From CAVSWN01 sp963770995 (GTDB lineage Bacteria; Acidobacteriota; Vicinamibacteria; Vicinamibacterales; CAVVIG01), in the NCBI GenBank assembly GCA_963770995.1, contig CAVYRS010000001.1, positions 2,046,001-2,110,000 on the forward strand: a stretch of 64,000 bases of DNA, written 5' to 3'. This document shows, in pieces, positions 42,899 through 49,984 of this stretch (position 1 is its first letter; each line of letters begins with the position of its first letter). The notes below the pieces were generated by a model that made no database searches, was not told the origin of the DNA, and was given only the letters and a program-made list of their open reading frames with translations. The position numbers and the translations under genes were made by a program.

Positions 42899-43787
42899 AG
42901 GGCCGGCGCGTCAGGCCGAAGGCGAGACCCGCGCCGAAGAACAACCCTTCCCCCATGCCGATCAGCGCGCGCGTGATGGGACCGAAGTCGGGCTCGCCGA
43001 TGATCCGGCCGAGCGGTGTGAGCGCCGCCTGGGATCCCTGGGACGCCTGGGCGATGGCGTGAATCGTCCCGCCGACCAGCGGGCGGCCGGCCGCCGACAG
43101 CGCCAACGCGCCCAGCCCACACGTGACGGCCGTGAGCACCGCCACGCGCAGCCGTCCGCGGCCGCGCGGCGCCGCGAGTCCCCCTTCCACGCGGGACGTG
43201 GCGAGCGCGTAACCCAGGCCCGCTGCTCCGCCCACGACCAGGCCTTCGAGTCCGCCGCCGGTCGCGACGTGGACGCCCACGAGCTCCGCGAGCGTCAATC
43301 GTCCCAGCCACTGGATCGACGCGCCCGCGAACCCGCCGGCGACGGCGGCGCCGCCAATCAGCGCGAGCGTGCGCTGCGATCGCGCGACCGCTTCCGCGAT
43401 CGACATGCCGGCGCCGATTGCGGCGCCTCCGATCGCCCCACAGCCTGATCCGATCACGGCGAGCACGGGCAGCACGGCCAGAGGCGCCGCACTGCCCGGC
43501 GCGGCGACGAGCAGAAGTCCGCCGACGACGCCGCCGATCAGGCCCGCGATGCCGCCGCCGATCGACCCGTTGGCCCAGCGCGAGGCGACGAGGCGACCGG
43601 CGCGCCGCAGCCGCAGCGCGATGAGCGCAACGGAGACGGCGAGCGGGGACGGCTCGCCGATAATCGCAACGGCGCTGGCATTCGGCGAATCCCACCGCGT
43701 ATCACGCAGCAACGCTCGCGCGTACTCATGCCGCGGACGCGTGCCGAGACGGCGCAACGCTTCGGCGGTCCCGAGCGCATGCAGCAT
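42888..43787 (-). CDS. Glycine/alanine-rich membrane protein, probably the C-terminal half of a split regulator
   Basis: An open frame of 299 residues with about eight small-residue-rich helices (GGGIAGLIGGVVGGLLLVAAPG, IGSGCGAIGGAAIGAGMSIAEA and similar). Before the ATG the same frame continues upstream as LERLTQPPTTSNDDEAQREAAE, which joins naturally to MLHALGTAEALRRLG. I therefore think it is the second part of a winged-helix/transmembrane regulator whose first part is at 43813-44271, the two being out of register by a frameshift across the palindromic repeat at 43867-43946. The function of the membrane part is unknown; signal sensing is plausible. Confidence 0.65.
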   Translation of the reverse strand: MLHALGTAEALRRLGTRPRHEYARALLRDTRWDSPNASAVAIIGEPSPLAVSVALIALRLRRAGRLVASRWANGSIGGGIAGLIGGVVGGLLLVAAPGSAAPLAVLPVLAVIGSGCGAIGGAAIGAGMSIAEAVARSQRTLALIGGAAVAGGFAGASIQWLGRLTLAELVGVHVATGGGLEGLVVGGAAGLGYALATSRVEGGLAAPRGRGRLRVAVLTAVTCGLGALALSAAGRPLVGGTIHAIAQASQGSQAALTPLGRIIGEPDFGPITRALIGMGEGLFFGAGLAFGLTRRPWAG

Positions 43788-43812
43788 CTCGGCGGCTTCG
43801 CGCTGCGCTTCG

Positions 43813-44271
43813 TCATCGTTGGAGGTGGTGGGCGGCTGGGTCAGGCGCTCCAGACAGCGGTTCGAACCCTTCGACTCGCGCGCGCTCGAGCTCGCTCAGG
43901 GCAGGCTCCCCGACTCGCTCGCCCTGAGCGTGTCGAAGGGCGAGCTCGTCGTCGGGCTCCTCGACCACGCCGTCGAATACGAACCGGTACCCGTGCCGCG
44001 AAATCGTGCGGATGAAGCGCGGCTCGCGCGAATCGTCGCCGAGCGTCCGCCGGATCGTGCGGATGGCCTGACTCAATGCGCTGTCGGAGACGACCACGTC
44101 GTTCCACACGTGATCGAAGATGTCGCGCCGATGCACCGCTTCGTGCCGGTGCTCGATGAGATACACGAGCAGATCGAAGTAGCGAGGGATCAGCGCCAGC
44201 TCGACATCCTGGCGCACGAGCGCCCGGCGCTGTGGCGAGACGATGAACTCACCGAACCGATAACGGGGCAC
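43813..44271 (-). CDS. Winged-helix DNA-binding protein (OmpR/CadC type), probably the N-terminal half of a split regulator
   Basis: 152 residues. Residues 1-105 form an OmpR/PhoB-type winged helix: YRFGEFIVSPQRRALVR..LIPRYFDLLVYLIEHRHEAVHRRDIFDHVWNDVVVSDSALSQAIRTIRRTLGDDSREPRFIRTISRHGYRFV, the CadC/TolB-type arrangement with no receiver domain. From about residue 113 the sequence (ALRHAQGERVGEPALSELERARVEGFE) is translated palindromic repeat and the frame then ends. In related proteins this domain is followed by a membrane region like that at 42888-43787. The gene is divergent from the cytochrome-copper enzyme at 44328 and could regulate it. Confidence 0.75.
   Translation of the reverse strand: MPRYRFGEFIVSPQRRALVRQDVELALIPRYFDLLVYLIEHRHEAVHRRDIFDHVWNDVVVSDSALSQAIRTIRRTLGDDSREPRFIRTISRHGYRFVFDGVVEEPDDELALRHAQGERVGEPALSELERARVEGFEPLSGAPDPAAHHLQR
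43867..43946. repeat. Palindromic repeat (CCTTCGACTCG/CCCTGAGCGTGTCGAAGGG) within the split regulator
   Basis: Two opposed units: CCCTTCGACTCGCGCGCGCTCGAGCTCGCTCAGGGCAGG and GACTCGCTCGCCCTGAGCGTGTCGAAGGGCGAGC. Same family as 16361, 19400, 48013 and 61256. The coding frame is lost across it. Confidence 0.75.
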
Positions 44272-44291
44272 AGCCTCGCAAGATCAAAGAC

Positions 44292-44297
44292 TATAAT
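44292..44297 (+). promoter_or_regulatory. Possible -10 box (TATAAT)
   Basis: A perfect TATAAT lies 36 bases before the ATG at 44328, with GGAGG at 44317-44321. No good -35 is seen 17 bases upstream, so an activator (perhaps the divergent winged-helix protein) may be needed. Confidence 0.4.
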
Positions 44298-44327
44298 CGA
44301 GCCCGCACTTTCTTGCGGAGGTTGGGC

Positions 44328-46388
44328 ATGCTGAAAGCTCTCCGGCTCGCCGTTGCCTTCATCGCGGTGTCCACGCTGCCCACGCTGGCGCAGCAGAACG
44401 CCTCTCAGCTCGTCAACCTCCGCCACTGGTCGGGCCAGGGCGTGGCGCCCGTCTACGAAGGCTTCGACATCAACGCCGACGGCTCCTACAACATGTGGTT
44501 CGGGTACATGAACCGGAACTACGAAGAGGAGATCGACATCCCGGTTGGCCCCGAGAACACGTTCGAGCCCGGCGGCGATCGCGGACAGCCGACGCATTTC
44601 GTAACCCGCCGGCACAAGGACGTGTTCAAGGTCACCGTGCCGAAAAATTTCGGTAATCAAACGCTGATCTGGAAGCTCACGTCGCACGGACGCATCGATC
44701 AGGTGGTCGCCACGCTGAAACCGGTGTGGCAGATCGATCGCCAACGGACCACGCGCGGCGGCAACAGCGAAAAGGTCAGCTCGAACCTGCCGCCGGTCGT
44801 GAACGTCCAGGTGTCGAATCAGGATGCAGCGAGCGCGACGCTGAGCGTGTCGGCCACCGACGATGGCTTGCCGAAACGCCGCGGCACCAGCGAAACGGTC
44901 GGCATGACGGTGCTGTGGGCGAAGTATCGCGGACCCGGGTCGGTGCAGTTCGCGGAATCACAAACCAAGCTTGCGGGCGGCAAAGCGACCACGACCGCGA
45001 CCTTCAGCGAGCCCGGCGAGTACATCCTGCACGCCGTCGTGGACGACGGCTCAGGCGAGTCGGCCGGCAATTTCGGTTACCACTGCTGCTGGACCAACAC
45101 GCAGGTGAAAGTGACAGTGAAGGGCGCCACGATGACGGCGCGCGCCGCCCCGGCCACGTCTTCCCAACCGACGTTCGCGAAGGACATCGCGCCGATCTTT
45201 CAAAAGAGCTGTCAGACGTGCCATCACCCCGGCACCTCGGCGCCAATGTCTCTGGTCTCGTACGACGACGTGCGTCCCTGGGCACGCGCGATCCGCCAGC
45301 GCGTCGCCAATCGCGAAATGCCGCCGTGGCATCTCGACAAGACGGTCGGCGTGCGCCGCTACAAGAACGACATCTCGCTGAGCGATGACGAAATCGCCAC
45401 AGTCGTCCGCTGGGCCGATGGCGGCGCGACGCAGGGCAATCCTGCCGACATGCCCAAGCCGCTCACCTTCAGGTCCGAGGGCGAATGGTTCATCGGCGAG
45501 CCGGATCTGAAGGTCACGACGCCGAACGACTTCGTGATGTACCCGAACGGTCCCGACTGGTGGATCGATCAGTACGCCGACGTCGAGATCACCGAGGACC
45601 GGTGGATCAAGGCGATGGAGATCAAGCCGAGCAACCCGAAGATCGTCCATCACGTCGTCATCTACGTCATCGAGCCCGACGCGCCCGAGGGCACGCCGGA
45701 AACGGGCGTCCAGCTGCACGAGTACGCTGTCGGCAAGTACGGCGACATCTACGGCGAGAACACCGCCCGGCTGCTCAAGAAAGGCACGCGGCTGCGCTAC
45801 GACATGCACTACTTCGCCATCGGCTCCGAGCAGCACAACAAGACGACGATGGCGTTCAAGTTCTACCCGAAGGGCTTCACGCCGAAGTACCAGGTGCGCT
45901 CGCAGGCGATCCGCAACATCCCGAACGACGACCTCGAGGTGCCGCCGAACACCGTGGTTCGCACCGACGGCTACTTCCGCCTCACCCGGCCCGCTCGAAT
46001 CGACGCGTTCCAGCCGCACATGCACATGCGCGGAAAAGGATTGACCGTGGAAGCGATCGATCCGACGACGAACCGGACCCAGGTTTTGAGCTCGGTCGAT
46101 CACTTCGACTTCAACTGGCACATCAACTACGTGTACGCCGACGATGCGGCGCCGCTGCTGCCGGCGGGAACCGTGCTCCACTTGATCGGCATCCACGACA
46201 ACACGTCGGCCAATCGCCGCAATCCGGATCCGAACATGTGGGCGGGATTCGGTGAACGGAGCGTCGACGACATGCTCCAGGTCTGGCTCAACATCGTCTA
46301 TCTCGACGACGCCGAGTACACCCGGCTCGTCGAGGAGCGCAAGGCCCGGCCCACCTCGACCAGCAGCGCGCAGCCGAACCAGCGTTAA
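44328..46388 (+). CDS. Exported cytochrome c / copper monooxygenase-like protein
   Basis: 686 residues from the ATG at 44328 (GGAGG six bases upstream). Order: signal peptide (LKALRLAVAFIAVSTLPTLAQ); a beta-sandwich with FGYMNRNYEEEIDIPVGPENTF; a short Ig-like part ending at GNFGYHCCWTN; a cytochrome c domain with CQTCH (C295, C298, H299); then a C-terminal half like copper type II ascorbate-dependent monooxygenases, with PSNPKIVHHVVIYV, LHEYAVGK, YDMHYFA and QPHMHMRGKG histidine clusters able to bind copper. Likely periplasmic. The substrate is unknown. The gene is divergent from a winged-helix regulator. Confidence 0.78.
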   Translation: MLKALRLAVAFIAVSTLPTLAQQNASQLVNLRHWSGQGVAPVYEGFDINADGSYNMWFGYMNRNYEEEIDIPVGPENTFEPGGDRGQPTHFVTRRHKDVFKVTVPKNFGNQTLIWKLTSHGRIDQVVATLKPVWQIDRQRTTRGGNSEKVSSNLPPVVNVQVSNQDAASATLSVSATDDGLPKRRGTSETVGMTVLWAKYRGPGSVQFAESQTKLAGGKATTTATFSEPGEYILHAVVDDGSGESAGNFGYHCCWTNTQVKVTVKGATMTARAAPATSSQPTFAKDIAPIFQKSCQTCHHPGTSAPMSLVSYDDVRPWARAIRQRVANREMPPWHLDKTVGVRRYKNDISLSDDEIATVVRWADGGATQGNPADMPKPLTFRSEGEWFIGEPDLKVTTPNDFVMYPNGPDWWIDQYADVEITEDRWIKAMEIKPSNPKIVHHVVIYVIEPDAPEGTPETGVQLHEYAVGKYGDIYGENTARLLKKGTRLRYDMHYFAIGSEQHNKTTMAFKFYPKGFTPKYQVRSQAIRNIPNDDLEVPPNTVVRTDGYFRLTRPARIDAFQPHMHMRGKGLTVEAIDPTTNRTQVLSSVDHFDFNWHINYVYADDAAPLLPAGTVLHLIGIHDNTSANRRNPDPNMWAGFGERSVDDMLQVWLNIVYLDDAEYTRLVEERKARPTSTSSAQPNQR

Positions 46389-46440
46389 CACCCTTATCGG
46401 ACGCGGCGTCTTCTTCTGCGAAGGCCGGCCCCACGAAGTC

Positions 46441-46505
46441 GTACGTGGGGTCCGGCTTCAGCCGGACCGTCGGCGAAGGTCCGCCCAAAGGCGGACCCCA
46501 CGTAC
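46441..46505. repeat. Complete bipartite palindromic repeat (GTACGTGGGGTCCGGC type)
   Basis: GTACGTGGGGTCCG at the left end and CGGACCCCACGTAC at the right end are exact complements. Inside are two hairpins, GGTCCGGCTTCAGCCGGACC and GGTCCGCCCAAAGGCGGACC. Intergenic copy, 53 bases past the monooxygenase-like gene; it may serve as a terminator. Confidence 0.85.
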
Positions 46506-46523
46506 GGTAGACGGAGGTGTCCG

Positions 46524-46985
46524 ATGAGGAAGAAAGCGACGCTGCTGACAGTCGCGCTCTCGGTAGTAGCTGCCGGGTCAGTCGCCACGCGCGCAAGCGA
46601 CCGCGTGGCGGTCTACGGGAAAGTGGACCGCGTGGTGCTGGAGCCGAACGCCGACGCGCCGACCGCAATCCAGGTCTGGGGCGTGTTCTCGATCGCGCAA
46701 GCCAGAAATCCCAACGACTATCAGCCCGCAGCCCGCGGCTATCTCTACTACGCTCTCCCCACCAAAGCGGACCTTGCGCGCCGGGAGTGGGCCGACCTGA
46801 AGAGCGTCGCCGGCACCGGCACCATCGTCGCGTTCGGATCCCGGTGGGAAAGCGTACCCCAACTACGACAACCGAGCGAGCCGCCGGCCAAGCCTGATCC
46901 CTACTCCATCAACGCGGGGCTGACGAAGGTTCACGGGAGGGTTGAGTACGGACCGATTCGCGCGCTGCTCGAGTTCAATCGGTAG
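46524..46985 (+). CDS. Secreted protein of unknown function
   Basis: 153 residues with GGAGG at 46514 ahead of the ATG. Signal peptide RKKATLLTVALSVVAAGSVATRA, then a small beta-rich domain (VAVYGKVDRVVLEPNADAPTAIQVWGVFSIA, YLYYALPTKADLARREWADLKSVAGTGTIVAFGSRW) and an ending RVEYGPIRALLEFNR. No named family; it resembles short exported proteins often next to cytochrome-copper enzymes in acidobacteria. The repeat at 46441-46505 lies just upstream, so the promoter is in the 18 bases after it or the gene is read through. Confidence 0.7.
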   Translation: MRKKATLLTVALSVVAAGSVATRASDRVAVYGKVDRVVLEPNADAPTAIQVWGVFSIAQARNPNDYQPAARGYLYYALPTKADLARREWADLKSVAGTGTIVAFGSRWESVPQLRQPSEPPAKPDPYSINAGLTKVHGRVEYGPIRALLEFNR

Positions 46986-46991
46986 GCCGTC

Positions 46992-48023
46992 ATGGGCGGC
47001 GTCATCGTGATCGCCATTGGCGTCTGGTGGAACGCCAATACCGTGTCGCACATCTTCATCCACCGCCCGTTCTTCCGGCGGCGCGCGGCAAACGAATGCT
47101 GCGCCGCGCTGCTGACCTTGGCGCTCGGCATTCCGCAATCGCTGTGGCGCGATCGGCACCTCGCACATCATCGCGGCGCACGGTATCGGCTGCGCGTCAC
47201 CCGCGAGATCGCGCTGCAGGCGGCGCTCGTCCTCTCGATGTGGGCTGCGATGGCGGTAATGACGCCGGTGTTCTTCACCGCGGTCTACCTCCCTGGCTAT
47301 GTCCTCGGGATGCTCCTCTGCGCCCTGCACGGTCATTACGAGCACGCGAGAGGCACCACGAGCCATTACGGCCGTCTGTACAACGTGCTGTGTTTCAACG
47401 ACGGGTATCACGTCGAGCATCATCGGCACCCGTCGGCGGCGTGGTCGGCGTTGCCGGCGTTCCGCAATCCGTCGGCGCGCGCCAGCGCCTGGCCAGCCCC
47501 GTTGCGCTGGCTCGAGCCGGCGGCGAGCAACCTAGGGGACGGAGGTTGGCTGGCGGCTCTGGAACGCGTGGTGCTGCAATCGACTCTACTCCAGCGGTGG
47601 GTGGTGGACGCGCACGAGCAGGCGTTGGAACGGCTGCTCGCGGCGACGCCGCTCCCACGACACGTCGCGATCGTCGGCGGCGGGCTGTTCCCTCGCACGG
47701 CGCTGATCGTCCGGCGCCTGCTGCCGCATGCACGAATCACGATCGTGGACGCGAGTCTGCCGAATCTCGACCGCGCGCGAGCCATTCTCCAGGACGACGC
47801 CATCGACTTCGTTCACGCCCATTTCATGGCCGATGTTCAGCTCAAATGCGACGTCGTCGTCTTGCCGTTGTCGTTTGACGGAGACAAGTCCGCGGTCTAC
47901 GCACGGCCACCGGCCGCGACGGTCATCGTGCACGACTGGCTGTGGCGCAAGCGCGGCGCCAGCCGCGTGGTCTCGCGGCTGCTGCTGAAGCGAGTGAACC
48001 TGGTGCACGGATGCCTGTCCTGA
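46992..48023 (+). CDS. Fatty acid desaturase-like domain fused to a Rossmann (methyltransferase-like) domain
   Basis: 343 residues. The first 165 carry the three histidine clusters of membrane desaturases/hydroxylases: HIFIHRPF, RHLAHHRG and YHVEHHRHP, with hydrophobic helices between them (one at 73-90, another at 98-115) and a fourth histidine group HGHYEHARG. From about residue 210 is a separate alpha/beta domain, HVAIVGGGLFPRTALIVRRLLPHARITIVDASLPNLDRARAIL..DVVVLPLSF, with a glycine-rich loop like nicotianamine synthase or SAM methyltransferases. A membrane lipid or carotenoid substrate is plausible. It starts seven bases after the previous gene, and its end overlaps the sulfatase gene. 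Confidence 0.75.
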   Translation: MGGVIVIAIGVWWNANTVSHIFIHRPFFRRRAANECCAALLTLALGIPQSLWRDRHLAHHRGARYRLRVTREIALQAALVLSMWAAMAVMTPVFFTAVYLPGYVLGMLLCALHGHYEHARGTTSHYGRLYNVLCFNDGYHVEHHRHPSAAWSALPAFRNPSARASAWPAPLRWLEPAASNLGDGGWLAALERVVLQSTLLQRWVVDAHEQALERLLAATPLPRHVAIVGGGLFPRTALIVRRLLPHARITIVDASLPNLDRARAILQDDAIDFVHAHFMADVQLKCDVVVLPLSFDGDKSAVYARPPAATVIVHDWLWRKRGASRVVSRLLLKRVNLVHGCLS

Positions 48024-49876
48024 GCGCAGTCGAGGAAAGAATCGCGGGTACGGCGGCTGCCCTGGCTGTGAGCCGGATCGCCGCGCTGGCCGGGCACGAT
48101 CTGGTGGCGTCTTGGTGGGCACCAGCGGCGTATCTCTGGCAGGACGCGGCCACAGTTCTCGTGTACGCGGCGATCGACCTCGCCCTGCGCCCAACGCCTC
48201 GTATCGCCTGGACGGTCTACGCAGGGTTCGTCGCCTACGTCGCGCTCGGCGTGCCGGTTGCGCGCGTGATGTCGACGCCGATGACGTGGACGATGTGGCG
48301 AGCGGCCGGCGGTGCGCTCAGTGATTCGATTTGGATGTACGTGACAGTATCGAATCTGCTCTGGATCGCCGCGGTCATGGCCGTCGCCGTCGTCGCTCCG
48401 TACATAGCGTCAGGATCTAGGCGGACCGCGAAGTACGTGGGGTCCGGCTTTAGCCGGACCTACACCGGCGAAGGTCCGGCTAAGGCCGGACCCCACGTAC
48501 GGGGTCTTCTCGTCGCGCTCACCGGATTGGCCGCACTCGGCCCCACCGCCGTCGCTCGCGTCGACACGCGCGGGTTGGATCGCAATGCCTGGTCGGCGCT
48601 GGTGGCGAGCGCGCTCCCGCGAACAAACCCGGCGACTCTGACAGGGCGGCCCTATCCACGTCACGACTGGCGCCGCGGCCTCCACGCGGAGCCTCCAACC
48701 GACGATCTCTCGCGATTCCGCGGCGCGGCGGCGAATCGCAACGTGATTCTCGTCAGCCTCGAATCGACGGCGGCGCAGTACCTGTCCCTCTACGGTGCCG
48801 GAGACGATGTGATGCCGAACCTGTCGGCGCTCGCGCGGTCCGCGATCGTGTTCGACGACGCCTACACGGTCTATCCCGAGAGCATCAAGGGACTGTTTTC
48901 GATCCTGTGCTCGCTCTACCCTGCCTTCGACCGCAAAGCCGACGGCTACGCCGATGTGCCGTGCCGATCCGTCGCGTCGCATCTGGCGAATCGCGGCTTT
49001 CATTCAGCGCTGTTTCATTCCGGCCGCTTCGCCTACCTCGGCATGGACGCCGTCGTTCGCAACCGCGGCTTCGACGTGCTCGCGGACGCGGGCGACATCG
49101 GGGGCGATCACGAATCCAGCTTCGGCGTGGACGATCGAACGACCGTTGCCCGCGCCTTGACCTGGATCGACACCCTGCCGCGCGGCGATCGGTTTTTTCT
49201 CACTTTTCTTCCGATCGCCGGGCACCATCCCTACGAGTCGCCAGACGCCGGTCCGTTTCCGGCACGCGACGAATTCGGACGCTATCGCAACGCGCTCCGT
49301 TATGGAGACACGGCCCTCGCCGATCTGATGCAGGGAATTGCCGCGCGCGGGCTCGACGAGCGCACGCTCTGGATCGTGCTCGGCGATCACGGCGAAGCCT
49401 TCGGCCAGCACGACGGCAACTTCGGTCACACCTTTCAGCTGTACGAGGAGAACGTCCGCGTCCCGTTCCTCATTGCCGCGTCCGGTTTGATCCCGCGTCA
49501 GATCCGCACACGCCGCGTCGTGAGCCTGATCGATACCGGGCCAACCATCCTCGACCTGCTCGGCATGCCGAAAGACGATGCCTATCAGGGCGCGTCGGCG
49601 CTCACGAGCAGCTCGCGCATGGCGCTCTTTTTCGCTGACTATTCACTGGGATTGCTGGGGCTCCGCGACGGACGCTTCAAATACATCTACGAGCTCGAGT
49701 CGAGGCGTTCGCGCCTGTTCGATCTGCATCGCGATCCGCTGGAAGCCAACGACATCGCCGCCCAGCGCGCGACGGACACGCGCTGGTACGCCGAGACGCT
49801 GCGCGCCTGGTCCGCCGCTCAAAGAGTAAAGCGTGCGATCTCAGAATCGACATGGCGCGTGCAGACTTGTAAGTAG
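48011..49876 (+). CDS. Membrane sulfatase/phosphoglycerol transferase (LTA synthase-like)
   Basis: About 621 residues from the ATG at 48011. Five hydrophobic segments form an N-terminal membrane part, then a periplasmic sulfatase-superfamily domain: NRNVILVSLESTAAQYLSLYG (metal and nucleophile Ser/Thr), YTVYPESIKGLFSILCSLYP, LTFLPIAGHHPYESP, WIVLGDHGEAFGQHDGNFGHTFQLYEENVRVPFLIAA (DHGE metal site). Such proteins transfer phosphoglycerol or phosphoethanolamine to glycans or lipids. Codons 141-164 (GSGFSRTYTGEGPAKAGPHV) come from a palindromic repeat placed between the fourth and fifth membrane segments. The start codon itself lies beside a CCTGAGCGCAGTCGAGG repeat word and overlaps the previous gene by 13 bases. 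Confidence 0.82.
   Translation: MPVLSAVEERIAGTAAALAVSRIAALAGHDLVASWWAPAAYLWQDAATVLVYAAIDLALRPTPRIAWTVYAGFVAYVALGVPVARVMSTPMTWTMWRAAGGALSDSIWMYVTVSNLLWIAAVMAVAVVAPYIASGSRRTAKYVGSGFSRTYTGEGPAKAGPHVRGLLVALTGLAALGPTAVARVDTRGLDRNAWSALVASALPRTNPATLTGRPYPRHDWRRGLHAEPPTDDLSRFRGAAANRNVILVSLESTAAQYLSLYGAGDDVMPNLSALARSAIVFDDAYTVYPESIKGLFSILCSLYPAFDRKADGYADVPCRSVASHLANRGFHSALFHSGRFAYLGMDAVVRNRGFDVLADAGDIGGDHESSFGVDDRTTVARALTWIDTLPRGDRFFLTFLPIAGHHPYESPDAGPFPARDEFGRYRNALRYGDTALADLMQGIAARGLDERTLWIVLGDHGEAFGQHDGNFGHTFQLYEENVRVPFLIAASGLIPRQIRTRRVVSLIDTGPTILDLLGMPKDDAYQGASALTSSSRMALFFADYSLGLLGLRDGRFKYIYELESRRSRLFDLHRDPLEANDIAAQRATDTRWYAETLRAWSAAQRVKRAISESTWRVQTCK
48433..48500. repeat. Complete bipartite palindromic repeat inside the sulfatase gene
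   Basis: GTACGTGGGGTCCGGC at the left and its complement GCCGGACCCCACGTAC-like end at 48485-48500; two hairpins inside (GGTCCGGCTTTAGCCGGACC and GGTCCGGCTAAGGCCGGACC). Nearly the same as the intergenic copy at 46441-46505, yet the coding frame stays open through it. Confidence 0.85.
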
Positions 49877-49984
49877 AACAGGACTGCGGCAGAGGTCGTT
49901 CGACTGTGGCTCGAAGGTGGTAAGATTGCTAGTCCTCCTCCGGGCCCTTTTCCGACAGCCACACTTCCCAAGGATGGTTTCACG

